A stretch of 64,000 nt of DNA from an uncultured Sulfitobacter sp. (GCF_947497275.1 NZ_CANMFS010000009.1:1-64000), one strand, 5' to 3'. Numbered from the stretch's first letter, positions 1-8,444 are shown. Notes: a model not told the origin generated them from the sequence alone. Program-made: numbers and translations.

Positions 1-70
1 CTCGGTGGTTACGATGAGCCAAGAACACTCTCTTATCAAATCGGCCTATTTGGACCCATAGGCGCTGACG

Positions 71-193
71 TCAGACAATACTTGATTTCCCTACACCGTT
101 TCTTCCAACGATGAGAGTGAACCGACTATTCAACTTCATTTGGAAGTGCTCAAACCCTTTGAAGTTCTGTAGGATCAGGTGGTGAATTTGCAT
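71..193 (-). pseudogene. N-terminal fragment of an AAA/SMC-like ATPase
   Basis: The reading frame gives the start typical of RecF/SMC-like AAA ATPases: a short beta strand, the motif LQNFKGFEH and a Walker A loop GRNGVGKSS, then a stop two codons later. The other two frames downstream carry no recognisable continuation before the window edge, so the gene is broken rather than simply frameshifted once. The start is placed at the ATG giving MQIHHLILQNF; an ATG further upstream is also open. Base composition is lower in GC than the rest of the window. The full-length parent could have been a defence or repair ATPase, but nothing left allows a choice. Confidence 0.55.
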
Positions 194-259
194 ACGGATC
201 CTACCGATTCTATGCGACATTTGGTCCGCTGGCGAGCGGTTGCAGTTGGACCCTATCAT

Positions 260-833
260 TGGCTTGGTGATGCGAGCAACATGAGCTACTTGATCATATT
301 TTGTGGAATTTTTTGACAGGCCACTGATTTCTGTTGTGGGAACGCCCCTATTGGCTCGCTATTCATGCTTTGGTGCGCTTTATAGGCTGCTGAAAAGATC
401 CGACCACCGCCGTTTCGACGCGAAAGTGCGTCACCTTTAGGGCTCTCTCGTCAATCTGATGGAAATCCAGCGCATCGGTGGTGGCGAGCGAGCCGAGCGG
501 CGCCCGCCTGAGGTCTTTTTCAATGGCCTGCTAAGTTCCCACGTGAGCGGATGGAGGGATGCGTCTCCATCCGCCTCCTGCGCACCCCAGTCGGCCTCAC
601 CGGCTTCCGCTGTAAACGCTGACAAAATTTGCACCTGCGACCTTGGCCGAGAGGCCGCGATGCTTGTTGTTATTAGTGACCGGTTCGGGGAAGCTGCACC
701 GCAGCGTTGATCCTACTGGCGAACGGCAGGTCTGGGCCGAGAGGGTAGAACAGTACGAGGCCGGAGGGGCCTTGTGACTTGCCCGCTTCAGCAGTTGCGC
801 CGCGGCATCTGGAGATGACGGTCAAATAGCCAG
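260..833. other. Gene-poor, decayed stretch
   Basis: No convincing intact gene. Short open frames exist on both strands around 437-710 but neither resembles a known family. On the minus strand, roughly between 370 and 530, an uninterrupted frame reads protein-like residues (QAIEKDLRRAPLGSL near its start) but is preceded by a stop and has no start codon, so it may be the tail of a lost gene. The left part is AT-richer than the window average. Confidence 0.5.
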
Positions 834-1361
834 TTATTTACAGGCAAAGTTGGCGCGTGCGCCGATCTCGGTACGCGGCAGCTGAGTAATTTCATACCCG
901 AGGGCAGTGTAGGTCTCGCGCATGACGGCGCGGGTTACTTCAGCCTCGGCGCGGGTCTGTTTGCGCGCCGTGTCCTGCGTAAAGACCTCATTCCAGTAAG
1001 GTACCAGAAAGACGCGAAGGTTGTAGCGGGTTATCTTGGCCGCTCCAGCAAGGTGCGGCGGCACTGGGAGACCGCAAAGTGTCAGGTAGCCAAAGATGTC
1101 AAGAATGCCCCGGTCGAAAATCACAGGGCCTGAGAGAACTTTTGCGGCGCTGTATGCACGCAGGTCGCGCTCCAGCATTCGTTGGGCATAGGCCATGCGA
1201 TCCGCTTAGGGGAGGGCGTCTCCTCCGCTCTACATCTCCTCGCGAATGATCGCGCGGCTCGATTCGGGTATTGTGTGAAAGCCGAGGCGGGCAAGCTCGG
1301 TGATCAGACTGGTCTTGCCCGCACCGGGACCGCCCGTCACGACGAAGAAATGGTCACTCAT
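834..1361 (-). pseudogene. AAA_28-type ATPase/kinase-like gene with two in-frame stops
   Basis: Two open segments in the same frame together make one AAA_28-type nucleotide-binding protein of about 175 codons. The N-terminal part holds the P-loop TGGPGAGKTSL followed by PESSRAIIREEM; the C-terminal part holds FDRGILDIFGYL, PYWNEVF and a closing ALGYEITQLPRTEI, as usual for this family. Between them lie a TAG (1230-1232) and a TAA (1206-1208), eight codons apart and without any frame change; the TAA sits where relatives usually have Trp. The start ATG has a GAGG about nine bases upstream. It is read as a recently inactivated gene. Readthrough is possible but unsupported. Confidence 0.75.
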
Positions 1362-1575
1362 GGCCATCCTCGGGTTTGACAATGGGAAGGAGTGACAAGC
1401 GATTACCATGCCAAGGGCATGGAACGAAGCAGCATGCATTTTCGTAGGAAAACAGCACCCGTCTACGCGATAGAGGTAAAACCTATGACGATAATGGAGT
1501 TACTATTTGGTGCTTTCCCCATGGCCAAAAGTCGGAAGCTATCTGGCAAGTTTCAGCACGTTTCAAAAAAAAGTT

Positions 1576-1651
1576 TGGTGGAGCATAGCGGGATCGAACC
1601 GCTGACCTCCTGCATGCCATGCAGGCGCTCTCCCAGCTGAGCTAATGCCCC
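1576..1651 (-). tRNA. tRNA-Ala (anticodon GGC)
   Basis: A full cloverleaf of 76 nt on the minus strand: acceptor GGGGCAT paired with ATGCTCC, anticodon stem CCTGC/GCAGG around the loop ATGGCAT (anticodon GGC), T arm with GGTTCGATCCC, and encoded CCA. Its 3' end faces the decayed accessory region at the left of the window. Confidence 0.95.
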
Positions 1652-1756
1652 ATCTCGAACCGTGGTTCAAATGGACCGGTCCGAAGGCCGATGCGCCGTG
1701 TACTAGGCGCAAGAACGGGCGGGATCAAGCGAAAAACGCATCACCCGCCCATCGTG

Positions 1757-2083
1757 TCAATCGTCGTCGTCTGACGCCACATCGGCGATCTCTTCGAGCG
1801 GAACAGTATCATCGTCGTCTTCGTCATCGTCCAGCAGATCGTCGTCGAGATCGACGTCGACATCATCGTCATCCACCAGATCCTCGCTGTCGGACTTCTC
1901 CGCCGCCTTGGCTTTGGTCGTTGCCGCGTCTTCGGCGTCGGCGGCGATCATGCGGGACTTGGAATTGTCCACCGCAACCACTTCGCCAGTGTATGGGCTA
2001 ATGATCGGGTCTTTGTTCAGGTCGTAGAAACGCTTGCCCGTGGTGGGGCACAGGCGCTTGGTTCCCCATTCTTCGTTGGGCAT
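1757..2083 (-). CDS. TIGR02300 / FYDLN-acid family protein
   Basis: A 108-residue protein of the FYDLN-acid family, conserved in alphaproteobacteria and of unknown function. The N-terminal 45 residues carry the family signature (WGTKRLCPTTGKRFYDLNKDP, then SPYTGEVV), reminiscent of a small metal- or nucleic-acid-binding knuckle although only one Cys is present here. From about residue 65 to the end the protein is almost purely acidic, with runs of up to four Asp residues; in DNA this is a GTC/ATC-rich simple repeat on the plus strand. The gene stands alone between tRNA-Ala and a divergent peptidase gene. The acidic tail suggests binding to a basic partner, but that is a guess. Confidence 0.85.
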   Translation of the reverse strand: MPNEEWGTKRLCPTTGKRFYDLNKDPIISPYTGEVVAVDNSKSRMIAADAEDAATTKAKAAEKSDSEDLVDDDDVDVDLDDDLLDDDEDDDDTVPLEEIADVASDDDD

Positions 2084-2195
2084 GGATTTCCCCTTTGATA
2101 ATTGGTGTTGTGTCTAGATGATTCAGGGCAATTGCCATATGCAGGGGATGCTGTCAAAGCCTAAAGCCCTCCGCCCCTTCCGCCATGAGCGTTGC

Positions 2196-2882
2196 ATGTC
2201 CGACACCCACCTGCCCGGCGATCCGCCCATCCCGCTTGTTCTGAGGCGCTCGGCCCAGGCCAAGCGGATCTCTCTGCGCATCTCGCAACTGGACGGCCGG
2301 GTGACGCTGACGCTGCCGAAACGGCTGGCGGAACGCGAGGCGCTCGCGTTCGCGCGGTCCAAGGAGGGTTGGATTCGCAGGCATCTGGACGCGCGGGCGG
2401 CGGATGTGGCGGTGGTGCATGGGGCCCGTATTCCGCTGGGCGGACATCTTCTGGAGGTGCGTCAGGGCACGGGCCGTCGGGTGGAGATCACGGCGGACGC
2501 AATCCTCGTACCGGGCCCGGTGGAGCGTGTGGGCAAGCGGTTGCTTGCGCATCTCAAGGAGGTCGCGCGGGACCGCCTTGCGGGGGCGTGCGATGACTAT
2601 GCCGCCGCGCTTGGCCGGCCCTACGCGCGCTTGTCCCTGCGCGATACGCGGTCGCGCTGGGGGTCGTGTACATCCGACGGCGGGCTCATGTTTTCATGGC
2701 GGTTGATTCTCGCACCGGCGGATGTGCTTGATTACGTCGCCGCGCATGAGGTGGCCCATCTGGCCGAGATGAATCATTCGCCCGCTTTCTGGGTCCAGGT
2801 CGCGCGGATCTATGGCGACCATACCGCGCCGCGCGGATGGTTGCGCGAACACGGCAGCGGGCTGCACCGTTATAAATTTTGA
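2196..2882 (+). CDS. M48/YgjP-like (DUF45, SprT-like) zinc metallopeptidase
   Basis: A predicted cytosolic zinc peptidase of 228 residues. The C-terminal third has the YgjP/DUF45 core: SRWGSC, then FSWRLILAP, then the zinc motif HEVAHL with the third ligand in NHSPAFW. The N-terminal half has the family's short beta segments, including RRSAQAKRISLRI. The start ATG giving MSDTHLPGDPP was chosen because the 26 codons upstream look non-coding in composition. It diverges from the FYDLN-acid gene. Substrates of the family are unknown; some members sit with type I restriction systems, but none is present here. Confidence 0.85.
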   Translation: MSDTHLPGDPPIPLVLRRSAQAKRISLRISQLDGRVTLTLPKRLAEREALAFARSKEGWIRRHLDARAADVAVVHGARIPLGGHLLEVRQGTGRRVEITADAILVPGPVERVGKRLLAHLKEVARDRLAGACDDYAAALGRPYARLSLRDTRSRWGSCTSDGGLMFSWRLILAPADVLDYVAAHEVAHLAEMNHSPAFWVQVARIYGDHTAPRGWLREHGSGLHRYKF

Positions 2883-2931
2883 TCTGAACCGTGAGGCTTG
2901 GTGTGGCGTTGGACAGCCAAAGGAGAAGTCT

Positions 2932-3267
2932 ATGTCCTCGTCCAAATCACACGAAGAAATCTGGGAAGAATGGCGCGATCTGGTCAATATGGCCCCGCAG
3001 GAGCTTGAAGACTGGCTGGAGACCGAAGAATCGAAATCCGCTGGCGACAGTGAGAGCGGCGAATCGACCGGCCACAAATCGGGCCGCCGCATCGTGAAGA
3101 TCAAGCGCACGAACAAGGATGATCTGTCGGACGATCAATGGGACCACATGGCGACCGTCGTCGGCTATATCAAACGCCATCTGTCGCAGGGCGGCCCGGA
3201 TAGCGGTGTAGAAGAATCCGACTGGCGGTATTCCCTGATGAACTGGGGTCATGATCCGATTGAATGA
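2932..3267 (+). CDS. DUF3140 family protein
   Basis: A 111-residue soluble protein matching the DUF3140 family from end to end: EEWRDLVNMAPQELEDWLETEES near the N-terminus, GHKSGRRIVKIKRT in the middle and WRYSLMNWGHDP at the C-terminus. It is charged, without cysteines or membrane segments. A strong ribosome site (AAGGAG) lies about eight bases before the ATG, which fixes the start although the frame is open further upstream. The gene follows the peptidase by about 50 bp and could be cotranscribed. Function is unknown; members are often small stress-associated proteins. Confidence 0.85.
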   Translation: MSSSKSHEEIWEEWRDLVNMAPQELEDWLETEESKSAGDSESGESTGHKSGRRIVKIKRTNKDDLSDDQWDHMATVVGYIKRHLSQGGPDSGVEESDWRYSLMNWGHDPIE

Positions 3268-3309
3268 GGCCGGGGTTGACGGGGATGCAGGTTGTGATCA
3301 CAAAAGGCC

Positions 3310-3960
3310 ATGAACCTCACACCCCGCCCCGTTGACCCCGCCCCGCTTGCCCATGATCGCGTCTATCGTCAGCTGCGCACGCGGATCATGCACGGTATGC
3401 TTCCCCCCGGTCAGGCGCTGACGTTGCGCGGCATCGGCAAGGATTTCGATGTTTCGATGACGCCGGCGCGCGAAGCGGTGCGCAGGCTCGTGGCGGAAGG
3501 GGCGGTAACGATGTCGAACTCCGGCCGCATTTCCACGCCCGAGCTGAGCAACGAGCGCATCGAAGAGTTGGCGGCGTTGCGGGCATTGATCGAAGTCGAA
3601 CTAGCAAGCCGCGCCCTGCCACGCGCGCATCTGGCTCTGATTGAGCGGCTGCAGAATATCAACGTCAAGGTCGGCGAAGCCGTCGCGCAGCGCGATGCGG
3701 TCAACTATATTCGCACCAACCTTGAATTTCACCGGACGCTGTATCTGCGCGCCCAAGCGCCCGCGATGCTGGCAATGGCCGAAACTGTCTGGCTTCAGAT
3801 GGGACCGACAATGCGTGCGCTTTATGGGCGTCTCAGGCGGACCGAGCCGCCGCAGTTTCACCGGCTGATCATCTCGGCGCTGCGTGCGGGGGATGAACCG
3901 GGGCTGCGCCTGGCGGTGCGGTCGGACGTGACGCAGGGGTTGCGGATGCTGGCCAGCTGA
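3310..3960 (+). CDS. GntR family transcriptional regulator (FadR/FCD subfamily)
   Basis: A 216-residue one-component regulator. Residues 13-75 form a GntR winged helix-turn-helix (DRVYRQLRTRIMHGMLPPGQALT, then FDVSMTPAREAVRRL). The rest is an all-helical FCD ligand domain with the usual metal-site pattern of Asp/Asn and His residues (NLEFHRTLY around 136-144). FCD regulators normally bind an organic acid or acyl compound and repress a neighbouring catabolic gene. Here no obvious target is adjacent; the next gene is an acetyltransferase 190 bp downstream. The ligand cannot be told from sequence. Confidence 0.88.
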   Translation: MNLTPRPVDPAPLAHDRVYRQLRTRIMHGMLPPGQALTLRGIGKDFDVSMTPAREAVRRLVAEGAVTMSNSGRISTPELSNERIEELAALRALIEVELASRALPRAHLALIERLQNINVKVGEAVAQRDAVNYIRTNLEFHRTLYLRAQAPAMLAMAETVWLQMGPTMRALYGRLRRTEPPQFHRLIISALRAGDEPGLRLAVRSDVTQGLRMLAS

Positions 3961-4148
3961 CACCTGCGGCCTTGACCGGTGGGTGCAGTGCGCGCATCGT
4001 TCGGCTCATGCGCACGGATTTTCACCATCCAGCAGTTTATTACGACCGCCGAACCTAACGCGCGGACGATTTCCCTTTTCATCAATGATCGTGCCGCCGC
4101 CGGGGCGAAGCGCGCGTGTCCGGCGGCCCGCACGCGGAGCCTGACCAA

Positions 4149-4598
4149 ATGCCAGACACAGCCGTTCGCATGATGCGCGACGAAGATATTACCGAAACAC
4201 TTGGGATGATCCACGCGCTGGCTGCCCATCACGGAGATGTGGCGACCGTGACCGAGCAGGAGCTGCGGCGCGATGCCTTGGGCAACGCGCCCTGGTTCCG
4301 CGTATTGGTGGCGGAACAGGCAACGCTTGTGGGGTATGCCGTGCTGTGCTCCCTGACGCAGCTGCAATTTGGCGTTCGGGGCATGGATATGCATCATCTG
4401 TTCGTCGTGCCGGCGTCCCGCGGAAGCGGCGTGGGGCGCGCGCTGATCGCGGCGTCCCTGGCGCAGGCAAAGGCGGAGGGGTGTCGCTATGTGACCGTCG
4501 GCACGCATCCACAGAACGCGGCGGCCGCACAGGTCTACCGGGCGGCGGGGTTCGAGGATTTACCGCCACCGGGGCCGCGATTCCGCATGAAATGGTAG
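4149..4598 (+). CDS. GNAT family N-acetyltransferase
   Basis: A 149-residue protein of the GCN5-related acetyltransferase fold. The acetyl-CoA binding motif A is clear (MHHLFVVPASRGSGVGRAL, with the R/Q-x-x-G-x-G/A loop as RGSGVG), followed by motif B with TVGTHPQNAAAAQVYRAAGF. The ATG at 4149 has a GGAG about nine bases upstream; an ATG 33 bp earlier in frame is less well supported. The acceptor substrate is unknown. The gene is convergent with accA. Confidence 0.85.
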   Translation: MPDTAVRMMRDEDITETLGMIHALAAHHGDVATVTEQELRRDALGNAPWFRVLVAEQATLVGYAVLCSLTQLQFGVRGMDMHHLFVVPASRGSGVGRALIAASLAQAKAEGCRYVTVGTHPQNAAAAQVYRAAGFEDLPPPGPRFRMKW

Positions 4599-4726
4599 CT
4601 GCCTATGGTGCGTCGAAATTTGCAGCGACGGCGCCAATGAAGGCCGCTTGTTCAGCTGTGTCAGCCACCGGCTGCCCCCGCGCATCGCTGACATGGGCAA
4701 TCGCGGACGGGCGATGATCCACAGCG

Positions 4727-4746
4727 CACCGGACCAAGGTCCGGTG
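4727..4746. repeat. Perfect inverted repeat between convergent genes
   Basis: A 9-bp arm CACCGGACC and its exact complement are separated by AA. It lies between the acetyltransferase and accA stop codons. Neither side has a T-run, so it is not a standard intrinsic terminator, though it could still fold in both converging transcripts. Confidence 0.5.
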
Positions 4747-4767
4747 ATCGCAAACAGTGTGGGGGGC

Positions 4768-5730
4768 TCAGGCTGCCAGCCCCCGGTCGCCCATATCGAG
4801 GTATTTTTCGCGGCGGTCTTTGATCAGCGCCTTGGCATTTTTACCGTCCAGGGATTTGAGCATATCGCCGATCGCGTCGCGTACCGCATTGATCGCCGCC
4901 TCGGGGTTGCGGTGCGCGCCGCCCTTCGGCTCGGGTATGATCGTGTCGTTGACGCCAAGCTGTTTGAGGTCCTGGGCTGTGAGCCGCAGGGCTTCGGCGG
5001 CCTCGCGCATCTTGTCGGCGTCCTTCCACAGGATTGACGCGCAGCCTTCGGGGCTGATCACGGAATAGACGGAGTGTTCCAGCATCGCGACGCGGTTCGC
5101 CGTGGCAAAGGCCACCGCCCCGCCTGAGCCGCCCTCGCCGATGATAACGCTGACGAGCGGAACGCCGATCTGCAGGCATTTCTCGGTGGCGCGTGCGATG
5201 GCTTCGGATTGGCCGCGCTCCTCGGCGCCCTTGCCGGGATAGGCGCCGGGGGTGTCGACCAGTGTGATGACCGGCAGTCCGAAACGGTCCGCCAGATCCA
5301 TAAGGCGCACGGCCTTGCGGTAGCCTTCGGGACGGGCCATGCCGAAATTACGTTCGATCCGCGATTTCGTGTCGTTGCCCTTCTCGTGCCCGATAATGAC
5401 AACTGCGCGGTCGTTGAACCGGGCCAGACCGCCCATCACGGCCTCATCTTCGGCAAAATTCCGATCCCCTGCAAGGGGTGTGAATTCGGTAAACAGGGCT
5501 TCGATGTAGTCGCGGCAATGGGGGCGGTCGGGATGGCGCGCGACCTGGCACTTGCGCCACGGTGTGAGCGATTTATACAAGTCGTCCAGCATCTTTGCGG
5601 CTTTGGCATCCAGCGCCTTGGCTTCCTCGCTGACGTCCATCTCGGGGTCGCGCCGGGCCATGGCGCGCAACTCTTCGGCTTTGCCTTCGATCTCCGCGAG
5701 GGGTTTCTCGAAATCCATGTAATGTGTCAT
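4768..5730 (-). CDS. accA: Acetyl-CoA carboxylase carboxyltransferase subunit alpha
   Basis: The alpha subunit of the carboxyltransferase that moves CO2 from carboxybiotin to acetyl-CoA, giving malonyl-CoA for fatty acid synthesis. The 320-residue protein has normal family length, starts with [15 protein letters not shown] and contains the crotonase-like core ([20 protein letters not shown] split by a few residues, GEGGSGGA and [15 protein letters not shown]). The start was chosen at the conserved MTHYMDF; the frame is open upstream in the lysE end. No accD is in the window, as usual. It is convergent with the acetyltransferase gene. Confidence 0.97.
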   Translation of the reverse strand: MTHYMDFEKPLAEIEGKAEELRAMARRDPEMDVSEEAKALDAKAAKMLDDLYKSLTPWRKCQVARHPDRPHCRDYIEALFTEFTPLAGDRNFAEDEAVMGGLARFNDRAVVIIGHEKGNDTKSRIERNFGMARPEGYRKAVRLMDLADRFGLPVITLVDTPGAYPGKGAEERGQSEAIARATEKCLQIGVPLVSVIIGEGGSGGAVAFATANRVAMLEHSVYSVISPEGCASILWKDADKMREAAEALRLTAQDLKQLGVNDTIIPEPKGGAHRNPEAAINAVRDAIGDMLKSLDGKNAKALIKDRREKYLDMGDRGLAA

Positions 5731-5794
5731 TGCGCGCTCCGACTGTGACCTTGTGCCCGTATATGCCGTTGATTTGCGGCATTTGCAACGCGGC

Positions 5795-6388
5795 TCAGAG
5801 GTCCAGCACCGGGTAGAGCGACGCGACCAGCAAGCCTGCCATTGTCCAGTTGTACGCACGCAAGCGGCGCGGATTCGTCAAGATGCGCTGAAGCTGCTGG
5901 CCCGCCACTGTCCACAGGCTGACGGATGGCAGATTGACCACCGCGAACAGCACGGCGGCAAGCGCAAGCCAGACCACTGCGGCATCACCGACGTAGACGC
6001 TGATCGCGGTCAGCGCCATCGCCCAGGCCTTTGGATTAACCCATTGGAACGCGGCGGCTTGAAGAAACGTCATCGGTGATCCTGCTTCGGCGCTTTTCGT
6101 GACCGGCGCGGCGTTGGCGATCTTCCAGGCGAGATAGAGCATGTAGAGCACGCTGGCGATCTTCAGAAGGGTATAGATCACCGGATAACGGTCGAAGATC
6201 TGGACCAGACCGCTGCCGACGAGGAACAGCATCACCATGAAGCCGACTGAGATACCCAGCATGTGTGGGATCGTACGCACAAAACCAAAGTTCGCTCCAG
6301 AGGCCATCAGCATGAGGTTGTTCGGCCCCGGCGTGGCGGAACTGACGAAGGCGAAAAGCGCGAGGCTGAGAATGAGCTGTGCTGTCAT
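5795..6388 (-). CDS. LysE/RhtB family amino acid exporter
   Basis: A 197-residue inner-membrane exporter with about six hydrophobic segments. The N-terminal hallmark [20 protein letters not shown] is the LysE/RhtB signature, and [11 protein letters not shown] follows around residue 120. Family members export single amino acids or homoserine lactone-like compounds using the proton gradient. The gene diverges from an Lrp-type regulator with only about 70 bp between starts, the standard arrangement for amino-acid-induced export. Substrate not determinable. Confidence 0.92.
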   Translation of the reverse strand: MTAQLILSLALFAFVSSATPGPNNLMLMASGANFGFVRTIPHMLGISVGFMVMLFLVGSGLVQIFDRYPVIYTLLKIASVLYMLYLAWKIANAAPVTKSAEAGSPMTFLQAAAFQWVNPKAWAMALTAISVYVGDAAVVWLALAAVLFAVVNLPSVSLWTVAGQQLQRILTNPRRLRAYNWTMAGLLVASLYPVLDL

Positions 6389-6460
6389 TTCGCAATAATT
6401 GACTTGATATAGCGGTGAGAGATTGCAAAGTTTGATTGAAGGGTGGGAGTTACGCAACTT

Positions 6461-6913
6461 ATGTCCGGTTTAGATGCAAAATCAGAAGATATATTGCGTG
6501 CCCTCTCGCGGGACGGACGGATCAGCAATCTTGAGCTGGCCGACCGGGTGGGGCTGTCGCCCTCCGCCTGCCTGCGCCGGGTGCAGGAGCTTGAACGACG
6601 TGGTGTGATCAAGGGGTACCGCGCGGTTCTTGACCGCACGGCGATGGGCAGCGGATTTGTCGCCTATATCGGGGTCGGGCTGAGCAACCATTCCAAAGCC
6701 TCACAGGAAGCGTTCGAGCGGGCGATCGCGCGCGCGCCGGAGGTACGCGAATGCCACAACATCACTGGCACCATCGAATATCTGCTAAGGATCGAGTGCG
6801 CGGATCTGCCGAGCTACAAGCGGTTTCACACGGACCATTTGGGCGCGCTCCCGCAGGTTGCGTCGATTACGTCTTATGTGGTGATGGGATCACCCAAGGA
6901 CGAGCGCGCCTGA
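6461..6913 (+). CDS. Lrp/AsnC family transcriptional regulator
   Basis: A 150-residue Lrp/AsnC regulator: N-terminal HTH (DILRALSRDGRISNLELADR, then LSPSACLRRVQELE) and a C-terminal RAM amino-acid-binding domain. The ATG giving MSGLDAK is taken as start; an in-frame GTG six codons upstream is possible. It is divergent from the lysE-type exporter, so it likely activates that gene when an amino acid accumulates. The 72-bp gap between the two genes is AT-rich and should hold both promoters and the operator. Confidence 0.92.
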   Translation: MSGLDAKSEDILRALSRDGRISNLELADRVGLSPSACLRRVQELERRGVIKGYRAVLDRTAMGSGFVAYIGVGLSNHSKASQEAFERAIARAPEVRECHNITGTIEYLLRIECADLPSYKRFHTDHLGALPQVASITSYVVMGSPKDERA

Positions 6914-7072
6914 CTGTTTCCGGTTTGGCGACACTGCGCGAATTGAGGCGTAAATGGGACCTAAGTGCGGCATGAAACAGAGTGTTTCCCGAAGAAAACT
7001 TGCCGCATTGATGCTTTCGCAACAGCATTGGGAGACAAATGTGTCGAAATCCTGTTTCGAAGGAGGGCGATC

Positions 7073-7192
7073 ATGTCTTTGGTCAATTATACGCTTGCGG
7101 GGATGCTGGGCACGCTCGTCGCTGTGTCTATCTATGAGCGGGTTCGGATGTCCGACACGGCGACGCCCGCCGCCGTGTATGCCACGGTCTGA
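7073..7192 (+). CDS. Small 39-residue membrane protein
   Basis: A short gene with an excellent ribosome site (AAGGAGGG, about six bases before ATG). The product starts MSLVNYTLAGMLGTLVAVSIYE: one predicted transmembrane helix at residues 5-21, then a polar tail. A likely terminator hairpin lies about 30 bp downstream, so it looks like a self-contained transcription unit between an Lrp gene and mcl1. I do not recognise a family. It might be a subunit or modulator of a larger membrane complex. Confidence 0.6.
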   Translation: MSLVNYTLAGMLGTLVAVSIYERVRMSDTATPAAVYATV

Positions 7193-7224
7193 TTGACGGT
7201 GCGCCCACGGTAACAATGCGAATA

Positions 7225-7253
7225 GCGGCCTGCGCGCTGACGGGCCGCCTTTT
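7225..7253 (+). terminator. Probable intrinsic terminator of the 39-residue gene
   Basis: Arms GCGGCC and GGCCGC around a 12-base loop that can pair further, followed by CTTTTG. It lies 33 bp after the stop of the small membrane protein and ahead of the convergent mcl1 end. Confidence 0.5.
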
Positions 7254-7269
7254 GCCTCGCGGCGCGGTT

Positions 7270-8226
7270 TCAGCCGTTGATCATCTCGGACTGGCGCACG
7301 ATTACTTCCGCCTGCTTGATGCTGGCGATGTCGACAAGCCGTCCTTTGTAGACAGTTGCGCCTTCGCCGTTGGCCTTGGCTTGCTCCATTGCAGCGAGGA
7401 TCTCGCGGGCTTCGGCGACCGCTTCGTCGGAGGGGGTAAACACCTCGTTGGAGATGGCAATCTGCTTGGGGTGGATGGCCCATTTGCCGACCATGCCAAG
7501 CGTTGCAGAGCGCCGCGCCTGTGCACGGCACCCCTCGTCGTCTGAGAAATCACCGAAGGGGCCGTCGACGGGCAGGATGCCGTGGGTGCGGCACGCCGCG
7601 ACGATGGCGGTCTGCGCCCAGTGCCACGGATCGGACCAGTATTTCGCGCCCTCGTGCAGCATGTAATAGTTTTCCTGCGTCCCGCCGATGCCGGTGGTTT
7701 GCATGCCCATGGAGGCCGCGAAATCGGCGGCGCCGAGGCTCATCGCTTCGAGCCGTGGAGAAGATGCGGCGATTTCCTCGACATGGGCAATGCCGGCGGC
7801 ACTTTCGATGATCACTTCCAGCGCGATACGCTTTTTGCGGCCTTTAGCAGCCTCGATCGCCGTGACCAGCGCATCGACGGCGTAGATATCCGCCGCGCAG
7901 CCGACCTTTGGAATCATGATCATATCGAGCCGCTCTGAGGCCTGCTCCAGCAGATCGACCACGTCGCGGTACCAGTAGGGCGTGTCGAGGCTGTTGATGC
8001 GGACAGAGAGGGTTTTCTTGCCCCAGTCGACGGTGTTGATCGCTTCGATCACGTTCTTGCGCGCGATGTCCTTGTCATTTGGACCGACCGAATCTTCCAG
8101 ATCGAGGTTGATCACATCGGCCTCGGACACGGCCATCTTGGCGAAAAGCTTTGTGTTCGAGCCGGGGCCGAACAATTGACAGCGATTGGGGCGGGCGGGG
8201 GGCGTGGGTTGTAGGCGGAAGCTCAT
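7270..8226 (-). CDS. mcl1: L-malyl-CoA/beta-methylmalyl-CoA lyase
   Basis: A CoA-ester lyase of the HpcH/HpaI-CitE fold, 318 residues, cleaving malyl-CoA and erythro-beta-methylmalyl-CoA to glyoxylate plus acetyl- or propionyl-CoA in the ethylmalonyl-CoA pathway and related acetate routes. It aligns by memory along its full length with the Rhodobacter enzyme, including the start MSFRLQPTPPARPNRCQLF, VINLDLEDSV, EVIIESAAGIAHVEEIAA, GTQENYYMLHEG and the end KGRLVDIASIKQAEVIV. The start is set by that match. It diverges from dgcN across a repeat-rich 246-bp region. Mesaconyl-CoA hydratase, often next door in relatives, is not here. Confidence 0.94.
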   Translation of the reverse strand: MSFRLQPTPPARPNRCQLFGPGSNTKLFAKMAVSEADVINLDLEDSVGPNDKDIARKNVIEAINTVDWGKKTLSVRINSLDTPYWYRDVVDLLEQASERLDMIMIPKVGCAADIYAVDALVTAIEAAKGRKKRIALEVIIESAAGIAHVEEIAASSPRLEAMSLGAADFAASMGMQTTGIGGTQENYYMLHEGAKYWSDPWHWAQTAIVAACRTHGILPVDGPFGDFSDDEGCRAQARRSATLGMVGKWAIHPKQIAISNEVFTPSDEAVAEAREILAAMEQAKANGEGATVYKGRLVDIASIKQAEVIVRQSEMING

Positions 8227-8247
8227 GGGGTCCGGTCCTTCCAAGAC

Positions 8248-8289
8248 ATAAAATTGCGTCGAATTACCCTGCCGGATTATAAAATTGCG
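8248..8289. promoter_or_regulatory. Direct repeat in the mcl1/dgcN control region
   Basis: The 11-mer ATAAAATTGCG occurs at 8248-8258 and again at 8279-8289, a 31-bp shift (about three helical turns), immediately upstream of mcl1. Related TTGCG/CGCAA words recur across the region. It looks like a binding site for a regulator on one helix face; the regulator is unknown. Confidence 0.4.
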
Positions 8290-8331
8290 CGCGTTGCTGC
8301 AAGCGGGTTTTGCAGGCGCAGCATCGCGATG

Positions 8332-8444
8332 TTGCGCAGGATTTGGGCAGGCATAAGGCCAGTTTGCGCGAAACCGTGCACCCAGAAGCGGACTTATTCC
8401 CGATATGCGATTGAATTACCGGCCATTTGCATCATCCTGCGCAA
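8332..8444. promoter_or_regulatory. Long-spaced inverted repeat upstream of dgcN
   Basis: TTGCGCAGGAT at 8332-8342 and its exact complement ATCCTGCGCAA at 8434-8444 bracket 91 bp. The right arm is 28 bp before the dgcN start and overlaps TTTGC-N10-GCAAA. The pattern suggests operator pairs. TTTGC-rich sites are used by short-chain acyl-CoA regulators (PccR/RamB family) in related bacteria, but that assignment is speculative. Confidence 0.35.

Noticed and set aside
437..710. Overlapping open frames of 65 and 83 codons on opposite strands
   Set aside because: No recognisable family, no ribosome site and low-complexity composition; they look like chance frames in decayed DNA.
3979..4173. A 64-codon frame between the GntR regulator and the acetyltransferase
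   Set aside because: No ribosome site, no domain, and it runs into the acetyltransferase start in another frame.
5209..5748. Long plus-strand frame opposite accA (and similar long frames opposite mcl1, dgcN, pheT, yejA and dnaX)
   Set aside because: High-GC codon bias opens antisense frames; each lies wholly within a well-supported gene.
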